Positions 1 through 6,189 of a DNA stretch of 10,235 nt are shown piece by piece. The notes under the pieces are model-generated. The model was not told where the DNA came from. It saw only the letters and a program-made list of their open reading frames with translations, and searched no databases. A program made the translations under genes and the position numbers. How positions within the stretch are numbered: position 1 is the stretch's first letter; each line of letters starts with the position of its first letter. Source of the DNA: Steroidobacteraceae bacterium (GTDB taxonomy: Bacteria > Pseudomonadota > Gammaproteobacteria > Steroidobacterales > Steroidobacteraceae); assembly GCA_013044085.1 (NCBI GenBank), contig JABEVI010000021.1:1-10235 (forward strand). The letters run 5' to 3'.

Positions 1-237
1 CGACGGATCTGGATCGCCGGCACCGCGGCGGACGCGACCCAGACGCTGTACGCGGCGGACTTGCGCCGGCCGCTGGCGCTCGTCCTCGGTGCCGAGGGCG
101 ACGGCATGCGGCGCCTGACGCGCGAGCACTGCGACTTCCTGATGCGCATACCGATGACCGGCGTGGTCGAGTCCTTGAACGTCTCGGTGGCGGCGGGGGT
201 GGCGCTGTTCGAGGCCCGTCGCCAGCGGCTCGGCTGA
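1..237 (+). CDS. rlmB: 23S rRNA (guanosine-2'-O-)-methyltransferase RlmB, C-terminal 78 residues
   Basis: Frame 1 is open from the first base to a TGA at 235-237, giving the last 78 residues of a SpoU/TrmH-type (SPOUT) 2'-O-ribose methyltransferase. Two family motifs are visible: motif 2, LVLGAEGDGMRRLT, and motif 3, IPMTGVVESLNVSVAAGVALFE (read in two parts, IPMTGVVESLN and VSVAAGVALFE). Together these build the trefoil-knot SAM pocket. The ending matches RlmB, which methylates G2251 of 23S rRNA in the peptidyl-transferase P loop in the cytoplasm. The N-terminal substrate-binding domain and the start lie outside the window. RlmB next to the rpsF operon is a known gammaproteobacterial arrangement. 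Another SpoU methyltransferase such as TrmH is possible, but the SLNVSVAAGVALFE ending and the neighbourhood favour RlmB. Confidence 0.88.
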   Translation, partial: RRIWIAGTAADATQTLYAADLRRPLALVLGAEGDGMRRLTREHCDFLMRIPMTGVVESLNVSVAAGVALFEARRQRLG

Positions 238-239
238 AG

Positions 240-263
240 GCGGCGGAGCCGCACTGCAGCGGC
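240..263 (+). other. GC-rich alternating hairpin after rlmB
   Basis: Just after the rlmB stop there are three alternating 5-nt blocks: GCGGC (240-244), GCCGC (248-252) and GCGGC (259-263). The middle block can pair with either flank, with a GGA or an ACTGCA loop, so two exclusive hairpins are possible. No T-run follows, so this is not a canonical intrinsic terminator. It may simply reflect GC-rich spacer sequence ahead of the rpsF promoter. Confidence 0.25.
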
Positions 264-267
264 GCAG

Positions 268-297
268 TTGACCTCGTAGCGCGCCGGCGCGTATGAT
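268..297 (+). promoter_or_regulatory. Sigma70-type promoter of the rpsF operon
   Basis: A TTGACC box (268-273) and a TATGAT box (292-297) are separated by 18 nt. Each matches the sigma70 consensus at five of six positions. The predicted transcript starts near 304, leaving a leader of about 77 nt before rpsF. A strong promoter here is expected for a ribosomal-protein operon. It would separate rpsF-rpsR-rplI-dnaB from rlmB, although read-through from rlmB is also possible. Confidence 0.65.
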
Positions 298-311
298 TCG
301 CGCTCTTTTTC

Positions 312-359
312 GCCGGCCGACCGGCTTTACTCCTTGCCTCACCGCTCGCAACGGGAGGC
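312..359 (+). promoter_or_regulatory. Structured rpsF leader, candidate S6:S18 binding element
   Basis: The leader holds two hairpins. The first is GCCGG/CCGGC (312-316 with 321-325) around a CCGA loop. The second is GCCTC/GAGGC (336-340 with 355-359), enclosing ACCG (341-344) and CTCGCAACGG, and it ends 21 nt before the rpsF ATG. Many bacteria regulate rpsF operons by an S6:S18 complex binding a leader stem with an exposed CCG, a mimic of its 16S rRNA site. The ACCG inside the second hairpin fits that pattern, but here the CCG could also pair with CGG (352-354). The position and motif are seen; the regulatory role is inferred. Confidence 0.42.
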
Positions 360-380
360 TATATCCACAGGGAGCCTTGA

Positions 381-770
381 ATGCGGCACTATGAAATCGT
401 GCTCCTGGTCCATCCGGACCAGAGCGAGCAAGTTCCTGCGATGATCGATCGTTACAAGGGGATGATCGCGGCCGGCGGCGGCTTCGTGCATCGTTTCGAG
501 GACTGGGGCCGGCGGCAGCTCGCATTTCCCATCTCGAAGGTCCACAAGGCGCATTACGTCCTGCTGAACATCGAATGCGACCAGAAGACGCTCGATGAGC
601 TCTACGGGGCGTTCCGCTTCAGCGATGCGGTGTTGCGCCAGTTGGTCGTGAAGATGGACGAGGCGGTGACCGAGCCTTCACCGATGGCCAGGGCGCCGGA
701 CGAGAACGCGCGGCGCCACGAGGATTTCGACGACGGCGACGACGACGACATGCCGGCCGGCGCGCGTTGA
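381..770 (+). CDS. rpsF: 30S ribosomal protein S6
   Basis: This 129-residue protein matches bacterial S6, which binds the central domain of 16S rRNA as a heterodimer with S18 on the 30S platform. The N-terminal MRHYEIVLLVHPDQSEQ, the central EDWGRRQLAFPISK with HAHYV-like KAHYVLLNIEC, and the LRQLVVK strand are all typical. The ATG at 381 follows an AGGGAG Shine-Dalgarno (369-374) by 6 nt. After the folded core (about residues 1-95) comes a loose tail with an acidic run at 114-123 (EDFDDGDDDD), ending AGAR. E. coli S6 instead ends in glutamates that RimK extends, and no terminal Glu is present here. It is the first gene of the operon, 21 nt before rpsR, with no priB between them. Confidence 0.97.
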   Translation: MRHYEIVLLVHPDQSEQVPAMIDRYKGMIAAGGGFVHRFEDWGRRQLAFPISKVHKAHYVLLNIECDQKTLDELYGAFRFSDAVLRQLVVKMDEAVTEPSPMARAPDENARRHEDFDDGDDDDMPAGAR

Positions 771-791
771 ACGGATCCCCAAGGAGTCAAC

Positions 792-1016
792 ATGGCACGT
801 TTTTTTCGTAGAAAGAAGTTCTGCCGATTCACCGCCGAGGACATCAAGCAGATCGACTACAAGGATCTGGCGATGCTCAAGGGCTATGTCACGGAGACCG
901 GCAAGATCGTGCCGAGCCGCATCACGGGCACGCGCGCGCATTACCAGCGTCAGCTGCAGCTCGCGATAAGGCGTGCGCGTTTCCTCGCGCTCCTGCCGTA
1001 CACCGATCAACACTGA
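792..1016 (+). CDS. rpsR: 30S ribosomal protein S18
   Basis: This 74-residue basic protein is S18, the partner of S6 on the 30S platform. It shows the usual N-terminal RRKKFCRFT patch, the IDYKDLAMLKGYVTETGKI core, and the PSRITGTRAHYQRQLQLAIRRARFLALLPY RNA-binding end (positions 42-71, read as PSRITGTRAHYQR then QLQLAIRRARFLALLPY). The length matches the E. coli protein (75 residues). A strong AAGGAG Shine-Dalgarno lies at 780-785, 6 nt before the ATG. It sits between rpsF and rplI, and rplI begins 16 nt after its stop. Confidence 0.97.
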   Translation: MARFFRRKKFCRFTAEDIKQIDYKDLAMLKGYVTETGKIVPSRITGTRAHYQRQLQLAIRRARFLALLPYTDQH

Positions 1017-1032
1017 AGCGACGGGTCCGAAC

Positions 1033-1482
1033 ATGGAAATCATCCTGCTCCAGAAGGTCTCGAACCTCGGTCAAATCGGCGATCGCGTCAAGGTCAAGTC
1101 CGGTTACGCCCGCAATTTCCTGGTTCCCACGGGCCGCGCGACGCTGGCGACACCCGGCAACATCGCGAAGTTCGAGGCACAGCGCAGCGTGCTCGAGGCG
1201 AAGGCGCACGCGGAACTGCACAGCGCCCAGGAGCGTGCCGCCAAATTCGAGAACTTCAAGCTCGAACTGAAGGCCAAGGCCGGCTCGGAAGGCAAGCTGT
1301 TCGGCTCGATCGGCACCGCGGACATCGCCGAGGCCGCCGTGAAGGCGGGCCAGACGATCAGCCGCAGCGAAGTGCGCATGCCGAACGGTCCCATCCGCGC
1401 GGTCGGCGATCATCAGATCGAGCTGCATTTGCACACCGACGTGGACGTGGCGCTCACCGTCACGATCGTCGCCGAAGAGTAG
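1033..1482 (+). CDS. rplI: 50S ribosomal protein L9
   Basis: The ATG at 1033 gives 149 residues, the same length as E. coli L9. The N-terminal rRNA-binding domain (MEIILLQKVSNLGQIGDRV, then KVKSGYARNFLVPTGRA) is highly typical. A long connecting helix follows (about residues 42-75, rich in Ala, Glu and Lys), then the C-terminal domain with KLFGSIGTADIAEA and a valine-rich last strand. L9 binds domain V of 23S rRNA near the L1 stalk and helps hold reading frame. The frame stays open upstream to 973, but that extension overlaps rpsR and is not L9-like. No strong Shine-Dalgarno precedes the start, so translational coupling to rpsR, 16 nt upstream, is plausible. Confidence 0.97.
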   Translation: MEIILLQKVSNLGQIGDRVKVKSGYARNFLVPTGRATLATPGNIAKFEAQRSVLEAKAHAELHSAQERAAKFENFKLELKAKAGSEGKLFGSIGTADIAEAAVKAGQTISRSEVRMPNGPIRAVGDHQIELHLHTDVDVALTVTIVAEE

Positions 1483-1516
1483 CGGCCGGCACAGCCGCGT
1501 CGCGCGAGGACTGCAC

Positions 1517-2872
1517 GTGGCCGAGTTGCGACTACCGCCGCATTCGGTCGAGGCCGAGCAGTCGGTGCTCGGCGGGCTCATGCTCGATGCGACCGCCTGG
1601 GACCAGATCGCCGACCGGGTCGCCGCCGAGGACTTCTACCGTCACGACCACCGCCTGATCTTCGCCGCCGCCGCGGCGCTGATCGAGCGTGGCCATCCCT
1701 GCGATGCGGTAACCGTGTCGGGTCACCTCGAAAGCCAGGGGTTGATCGATCAGGTCGGCGGCCTCGCGTATCTCGGCTCCCTCGCCCGCGACACGCCGAC
1801 CGCGGCCAATATCCGTGCGTACGCCGACATCGTCCGCGAGCGCTCGATCCTCAGACAACTGGTCAGCGCCGGCAACACCATCGCCAGCGCGGCGCTCGAA
1901 CCGGAGGGGCGTGAGGCGCGCGAGATCGTCGATGACGCCGAACGCACGGTCTTCGAGATCGCCGAACGCGGTTCACGCGGCAAGGTCGGCTTTCAGTCGG
2001 TCAAAAGCGTGCTGCCCGGCGTGGTCGACAGGATCGATGAGCTGTACAACTCGAAGGGCAAGTTGACCGGCATCTCCACGGGCTTCAAACAGCTCGACGA
2101 GATGACCTCGGGCCTTCAGCCCGGGGATCTGATCATCGTCGCCGGCCGGCCGTCGATGGGCAAGACGACGCTCGCCGTGAATATCGCGGAGAACGCCGCC
2201 CTCGGTTCGGGCAAGGCGGCAGCGGTGTTCAGCATGGAGATGTCGGCTGAGTCGCTGACGCTGCGCATGATCTCCTCGCTCGGCCGCATCAACCAGGCGA
2301 ACCTGCGCTCCGGGCGCCTGAACGAGGATGACTGGCCGCGGATCGACTCGGCGATGACGCAGTTGTCGAACGCCAAAATTTTCATCGACGAGACTCCGGC
2401 GCTCACCCCCACCGAGGTTCGCGCCCGCGCCCGCCGTCTGAAGCGGGAACGCGGCCTCGATCTGATCGTGGTCGATTACCTTCAGCTCATGCAGGTGTCG
2501 GGTACGAAGGAGAATCGTGCGACCGAGATCTCGGAGATTTCGCGTTCGCTGAAGGCGCTTGCGAAGGAGCTGAAGGTGCCCGTGATCGCGCTCTCGCAGC
2601 TCAATCGCGGTGTGGAACAGCGCGTCGAGAAGAAGCCGGTGATGTCGGATCTGCGTGAGTCCGGTGCGATCGAGCAGGACGCGGACGTGATCCTGCTGAT
2701 CTACCGGGAAGAAGTGTACGACCAGAACACGACCCGCAAGGGCATTGCCGACATCATCATCGCCAAGCAGCGCAACGGCCCGACCGGGGACGTGCAGCTG
2801 ACCTTCCTCGGCCAGTACACGAAATTCGAGAATTACGCGCCCGAGTCTTATGCGGCGGGCGTGTTCAGCTGA
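1517..2872 (+). CDS. dnaB: Replicative DNA helicase DnaB
   Basis: This 451-residue protein is the hexameric 5'-3' helicase of the replication fork. The N-terminal collar domain begins PPHSVEAEQSVLGGLMLD (from about residue 7). The RecA-like domain carries Walker A, GRPSMGKTT (210-218), Walker B, LIVVDYLQL with D320, the ALSQLNRGVEQR sensor region, the DLRESGAIEQDADVI motif, and KQRNGP with K417 and R419, the pair expected to reach the neighbouring subunit's ATP. The start is a GTG with a GCGAGGA box (1504-1510) 6 nt upstream. No intein interrupts the Walker A region, a common DnaB intein site. It ends the rpsF operon 34 nt after rplI. The usual gammaproteobacterial neighbour alr is replaced here by the hopanoid cluster on the opposite strand. 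Confidence 0.97.
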   Translation: MAELRLPPHSVEAEQSVLGGLMLDATAWDQIADRVAAEDFYRHDHRLIFAAAAALIERGHPCDAVTVSGHLESQGLIDQVGGLAYLGSLARDTPTAANIRAYADIVRERSILRQLVSAGNTIASAALEPEGREAREIVDDAERTVFEIAERGSRGKVGFQSVKSVLPGVVDRIDELYNSKGKLTGISTGFKQLDEMTSGLQPGDLIIVAGRPSMGKTTLAVNIAENAALGSGKAAAVFSMEMSAESLTLRMISSLGRINQANLRSGRLNEDDWPRIDSAMTQLSNAKIFIDETPALTPTEVRARARRLKRERGLDLIVVDYLQLMQVSGTKENRATEISEISRSLKALAKELKVPVIALSQLNRGVEQRVEKKPVMSDLRESGAIEQDADVILLIYREEVYDQNTTRKGIADIIIAKQRNGPTGDVQLTFLGQYTKFENYAPESYAAGVFS

Positions 2873-2900
2873 GCGGCGCCGCGGGGCCGCTCAGTAGCTG
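2866..2900. terminator. Hairpin at the dnaB/ispA convergent junction, candidate bidirectional terminator
   Basis: TGAGCGGC (2870-2877) and GCCGCTCA (2886-2893) form a perfect 8-bp inverted repeat around an 8-nt loop. CAGC (2866-2869) can also pair with GCTG (2897-2900), leaving a 3-nt bulge. The left arm begins with the dnaB TGA, and the right arm ends with the complement of the ispA TGA. The arms and loop fill the whole 18-nt gap. Neither strand has a following T-run, so termination would rely on the GC stem or on head-on transcription. The structure is seen; its role is inferred. Confidence 0.5.
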
Positions 2901-3763
2901 CGCGACAACAGCCAGTTCGACAGCTCGACGAGCGGCGCGGCCCGTTCGCCAAAGCCCGCCAGCGCCTCGAGTGCCTCCTCATGCAGCTTGCGTGTTCTTA
3001 GCTGGGAGGCCTCGACGCCGATCAAGGCCGGGTAGGTCGGTTTGCCGTGCTCACGGTCCGCACCCGTCGCCTTGCCGAGCGTGGTCGCATCGCCGATCAC
3101 GTCCAGCAGATCGTCCTGGATCTGGAAGGCGAGTCCGATAGCGCCGGCGAATCGCTCCAACGCCGCCTCGTCGACCGCTTCGCGCGACGGCGCGCATGCG
3201 GCGGCCATCAGCACGCATGCGCGGATGACGGCGCCGGTCTTGCGCTCGTGCATGTCATCGACCTGCGCAATCTGCAGCCGGGCGCCCTGCGACTGCAGGT
3301 CGATCGCCTGTCCTCCGGCCATGCCGTGCGTGCCGCTCGCCACCGCGAGCAGTTCGATCAGCTTCAGGCGCACCGTGGGTTCCGGCGGCAGCGACGGGTC
3401 GGTGGCGAGCCACTGGAACGCAAGCGGCTGCAAGGCGTCGCCGACGAGCAGCGCGGTCGCCTCGTCATAGGCCTTGTGGCAGGTGGGCCGTCCGCGGCGC
3501 AGGTCGTCATCGTCCATCGACGGCATGTCGTCATGGACCAAGGAATAGACGTGCACGATCTCCACGGCGCACGCCACCGCTTCGACGCGTTCTTCCGGCA
3601 GACCGAGAGTCGCGGCGGTCGCGAAAACCAGGGCCGGACGCACGCGTTTGCCGCCACCGAGCACGGCATAGCGCATGGCCTCATGCAGGCGGGCGGGCAC
3701 CATGTCGGCGGGCGGCAGGCGCCGGTCGAGCGCCACCTCCATGCGCAGGCGCCACGCTTGCAT
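2891..3763 (-). CDS. ispA: Farnesyl diphosphate synthase (polyprenyl synthetase family)
   Basis: This 290-residue protein is a trans-isoprenyl diphosphate synthase, close to the 299 residues of E. coli IspA. It condenses isopentenyl diphosphate with DMAPP and GPP to give FPP. Family motifs in order are GGGKRVRP (36-43), the first Asp-rich motif DDMPSMDDDDLRRG (78-91) with the CHKAYDEATALLVGDAL block, GQAIDL (151-156), and the second Asp-rich motif DDLLD (217-221) followed by GKPTYPALIG. All metal-binding aspartates are intact. The ATG lies 11 nt after the hpnH stop on the same strand, so the two are probably co-transcribed. No dxs or xseB is adjacent, unlike the common ispA locus, which suggests FPP supply for hopanoids. 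GPP or GGPP synthase activity cannot be excluded, but the short IspA-like form favours FPP. No clear Shine-Dalgarno is visible. Confidence 0.92.
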   Translation of the reverse strand: MQAWRLRMEVALDRRLPPADMVPARLHEAMRYAVLGGGKRVRPALVFATAATLGLPEERVEAVACAVEIVHVYSLVHDDMPSMDDDDLRRGRPTCHKAYDEATALLVGDALQPLAFQWLATDPSLPPEPTVRLKLIELLAVASGTHGMAGGQAIDLQSQGARLQIAQVDDMHERKTGAVIRACVLMAAACAPSREAVDEAALERFAGAIGLAFQIQDDLLDVIGDATTLGKATGADREHGKPTYPALIGVEASQLRTRKLHEEALEALAGFGERAAPLVELSNWLLSRSY

Positions 3764-3774
3764 GCGATCGTCGA

Positions 3775-4950
3775 TCAGAGCGGCTCCACGGCGCGCCGCT
3801 CGTCGGCCGATGCGCTGTCCCGGCGTCGAATCGATTCGACCGGCACCGAGGCGACGGTCGGGGCTGCCGGCGAGGCCGGTCCGTTCTGCGAGTACACGAG
3901 CGGCAATTCCGGCGCCATGGGGCCGTTGACGCGCGGACCGCGCAGCGCGGCCAGCATCGCCTTGAGGGGGTGACTGAAGGCGTCGTTAACCGCGGTTCCC
4001 TCGAACCCACAGTGCGCCATGCAATTGTTGCAGCGCGGATTGCGGCCGACCCCGTAGTTCTGCCACTCGGTGTCCTCGATCAGTGAGCGATAGGTCGGCG
4101 CGTAGCCTTCATCCGACAGCAGGTAGCACGGGCGCTGCCATCCGAACACGTTGTAGGTCGGATTGCTCCACGGTGTGCACTGGTAGCGTTGATTGCCGGC
4201 GAGAAAATCCAAGAACAATCCGGAATGATTGAACGACCAGCGGCGCTTCTTCGCCCCGTCGTGGCGCCTGCGGAAGATCTCGCGGAACAACTGTTTGCTC
4301 GCATGGCGTCCGAGGAACACGTCCTGTCGCGGCGCATGGTGGTAGCTGTAGCCGGGCGAGACCGTGATTCCCTCGATGCCGAGGCTCATCGCGGTGTCGA
4401 AGAAATTGGCGACGTCGTCCGGATCCTCGCCATTGAACAGCGTGCAATTGATGGTGACGCGGAAACCCTTGTCGCGGGCCAGCTTGATCGCCTCCACGGC
4501 CTTGTCGAACACGCCTTCCTGACAGACCGACTCGTCGTGCCGCTCGCGGTTGCCGTCGAGATGAATCGAGAACGTGAGGTAAGGGGAGGGGGTGTACTCG
4601 TGGATATGCTTCGCGAGCAGCAGCGCGTTGGTGCACAGATAGACGAATTTCTTGCGCTCGACGATGCCGGCGACGATCTGCGGCATCTCCTTGTGGATCA
4701 ATGGCTCGCCGCCCGGTATGGAGACGATCGGCGCCCCGCATTCATCGACGGCGTTCAGGGCATCGGCGAGGCTGACGCGTTTTTGCAGGATCTCTTTCGG
4801 GTAGTCGATCTTGCCGCAGCCGGCGCACGCCAGATTGCACTGGAACAGCGGTTCCAGCATCAGCACGAGCGGATAACGTTTGTCTCCCCGCAGCTTGCGG
4901 CCGGCAAGATAGCGAGCGACACGGTAAACCTGAAGAAGTGGTATGCCCAT
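3775..4950 (-). CDS. hpnH: Adenosyl-hopene transferase HpnH (radical SAM)
   Basis: HpnH uses SAM and a 4Fe-4S cluster to join a 5'-deoxyadenosyl group to the C30 hopene diploptene, giving adenosylhopane, the first step to all C35 hopanoids. The chosen ATG (MGIPLLQVYRVARY) gives 391 residues and matches the family's usual N-terminus. An ATG at 4968 would add six residues. The block YPLVLMLEPLFQCNLACAGC contains the radical SAM CxxxCxxC (C38, C42, C45). GGEP (80-83) is the SAM-binding motif, and FSIHLDG follows. A C-terminal cysteine set (C258, C275, C307, C310, C314, including NNCMAHCGFEG) resembles the twitch/SPASM-like end seen in HpnH. After about residue 338 comes a Pro/Ala/Ser-rich tail of some 50 residues that looks disordered. 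It is divergent from hpnI and lies upstream of ispA. Confidence 0.95.
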   Translation of the reverse strand: MGIPLLQVYRVARYLAGRKLRGDKRYPLVLMLEPLFQCNLACAGCGKIDYPKEILQKRVSLADALNAVDECGAPIVSIPGGEPLIHKEMPQIVAGIVERKKFVYLCTNALLLAKHIHEYTPSPYLTFSIHLDGNRERHDESVCQEGVFDKAVEAIKLARDKGFRVTINCTLFNGEDPDDVANFFDTAMSLGIEGITVSPGYSYHHAPRQDVFLGRHASKQLFREIFRRRHDGAKKRRWSFNHSGLFLDFLAGNQRYQCTPWSNPTYNVFGWQRPCYLLSDEGYAPTYRSLIEDTEWQNYGVGRNPRCNNCMAHCGFEGTAVNDAFSHPLKAMLAALRGPRVNGPMAPELPLVYSQNGPASPAAPTVASVPVESIRRRDSASADERRAVEPL

Positions 4951-5043
4951 GCGGTATTCTAAACGCATCAGGCCGCGGATGCCGACAATGATTGCAATTC
5001 CGCAATGTTATGCGGTGGCGCGGCATCGGGAGTCCATCGACGC
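4951..5043. promoter_or_regulatory. Divergent hpnH/hpnI control region with CAAT repeats
   Basis: This 93-nt gap must hold the start signals for both hopanoid operons. Its middle is more AT-rich than the surroundings. Three CAAT motifs occur at 4986, 4995 and 5003, spaced 9 and 8 nt. They include the palindrome ATTGCAAT (4991-4998) and the inverted repeat ATTGC-N6-GCAAT (4991-5006). Such spacing could be a dimeric regulator site between two divergent promoters. I found no convincing -35/-10 pair on either strand. A TAGAAT hexamer (complement of 4956-4961) lies only 5 nt before the hpnH ATG. The repeats are seen; a regulator is inferred. Confidence 0.35.
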
Positions 5044-6177
5044 ATGCCAGTAGCCGCCCTCCTCGTAGTCTGTGCGACCGCGGTCTGCGCGTGTGTCGCC
5101 GCTTATCTATGCATCGCCGTGATCGCCGTGCGCGAGCGCAGCGCAGTGCCGGCGCAATGGCCCGGTGAATGGCCTTCGATCAGCGTCTTGAAGCCCTTGT
5201 ACGGCGTTGAGGCCGCGACCTATGACTGTCTGCGGTCCTTCTGCGTGCAGGACTACCCTGAATTCGAGCTGCTGTTCGGTGTTCAAGATGAGGCTGATCC
5301 GGCGCGCGACATTGTGCAGCGATTGGTGCGGGAGTTTCCCGGCCGCCGGATCCGCATGGTGGTCGATCAACGACAGCATGGCGGCAACCGCAAGGTGGGC
5401 AATCTCATCAACCTGCTGGCGATGGCGGGGCACGAACACCTGGTGATCGCCGACAGCGACATCCTCGTGCCGCCGCACTATCTGCAGACCGTCGTCGCGC
5501 CGCTCGCCGACCCGGGCGTGGGTGTCGTCACCTGCGCGTATCGCGGCTTGCCGCGGCCCGGTTTACCGTCGTTGCTCGGAGCGCTGTTCGTCAATGACTG
5601 GTTCCTGCCCTCGGTGCGGGTTGCGGCGCTGCTCGGTTCGCGCCGCTTCGCCTTCGGGGCGACGATCGCCTTGCGGCGCGAGGCGCTTGTCGCGATCGGC
5701 GGCTTCGAGGCGATCGCCGACCAATTGGCGGACGACTACCAACTCGGCGAGCTGACCCGCCGGCGCGGTCTGCGCACGGTGCTCTCGAGTCTCGAGGTCG
5801 AAACGGTGGTGGAGGAGCGCAGTTGGCGGGATTTGCTGCGGCACGAGTTGCGCTGGCTGCGGACCATCCGTGCGGTTCGCCCCGCGGGCTATGCGCTCTC
5901 GGCCGTGACCTTCGGGGTCCCGGTCGCGCTATTGGCCACCTTGGCGGCAGCCGGCGCATCCCCGGCGCTGGCCTGTACGGGCATCGCCGTGATGGCCCGT
6001 CTCGTGCTACATTGGCGGGTGCGCGGGCGTGCTGTGCCTCCTTGGGCCTGGCTCGTGTTGCCGCTCGGCGATACGCTGAGCCTTGCCCTTTGGTGCTGGG
6101 GTTTCGCCACGCACGACGTGCATTGGCGCGACGACCGTTATCTGTTGACCGGCGATGGTGCCGCCCAGCGATACTGA
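5044..6177 (+). CDS. hpnI: Hopanoid glycosyltransferase HpnI (family 2)
   Basis: HpnI transfers N-acetylglucosamine to bacteriohopanetetrol at the inner membrane. The ATG at 5044 gives 377 residues. A GGGAG (5028-5032) lies 11 nt upstream, and this start places a hydrophobic helix at residues 3-29. An ATG at 5005 would add 13 residues that do not look conserved. The GT2 domain shows ISVLKPLYGVEA (46-57), the DSD metal site (137-139), LADDYQLG (228-235) with the likely catalytic Asp, and HELRW (267-271), a form of the Q/RxxRW motif of processive and ceramide-glucosyltransferase-like GT2 enzymes. One or two C-terminal membrane segments follow (about 284-322 and 333-355). hpnJ begins 12 nt after its stop, so it heads the hpnIJKL operon. 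Confidence 0.92.
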   Translation: MPVAALLVVCATAVCACVAAYLCIAVIAVRERSAVPAQWPGEWPSISVLKPLYGVEAATYDCLRSFCVQDYPEFELLFGVQDEADPARDIVQRLVREFPGRRIRMVVDQRQHGGNRKVGNLINLLAMAGHEHLVIADSDILVPPHYLQTVVAPLADPGVGVVTCAYRGLPRPGLPSLLGALFVNDWFLPSVRVAALLGSRRFAFGATIALRREALVAIGGFEAIADQLADDYQLGELTRRRGLRTVLSSLEVETVVEERSWRDLLRHELRWLRTIRAVRPAGYALSAVTFGVPVALLATLAAAGASPALACTGIAVMARLVLHWRVRGRAVPPWAWLVLPLGDTLSLALWCWGFATHDVHWRDDRYLLTGDGAAQRY

Positions 6178-6189
6178 GGATCCGACTCG

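Noticed and set aside
973..1032. Upstream extension of rplI
   Set aside because: It overlaps the end of rpsR and adds residues unlike L9. The start at 1033 gives the standard 149-residue protein.
922..1581. A 219-residue - strand frame opposite rplI
   Set aside because: It is antisense to rplI and crosses into rpsR and dnaB, with no recognisable domain.
2130..2190. Possible intein in dnaB
   Set aside because: Inteins often sit at the DnaB Walker A site, but here GRPSMGKTT runs on without interruption and the protein has normal length.
3047..3973. A 308-residue open frame on the + strand opposite ispA and the end of hpnH
   Set aside because: It runs against a well-supported ispA with both Asp-rich motifs intact, and it shows no domain of its own.
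4956..4961. TAGAAT on the - strand as the hpnH -10 box
   Set aside because: No -35 lies at a proper distance; the nearest weak match, TTGTCG, is 21 nt away. It would give a transcript beginning at or near the ATG. It is possible for leaderless RNA but not supported enough to list as a promoter.
4189..4962. A 257-residue open frame on the + strand opposite hpnH
   Set aside because: It is antisense to the radical SAM core of hpnH and lacks recognisable motifs.
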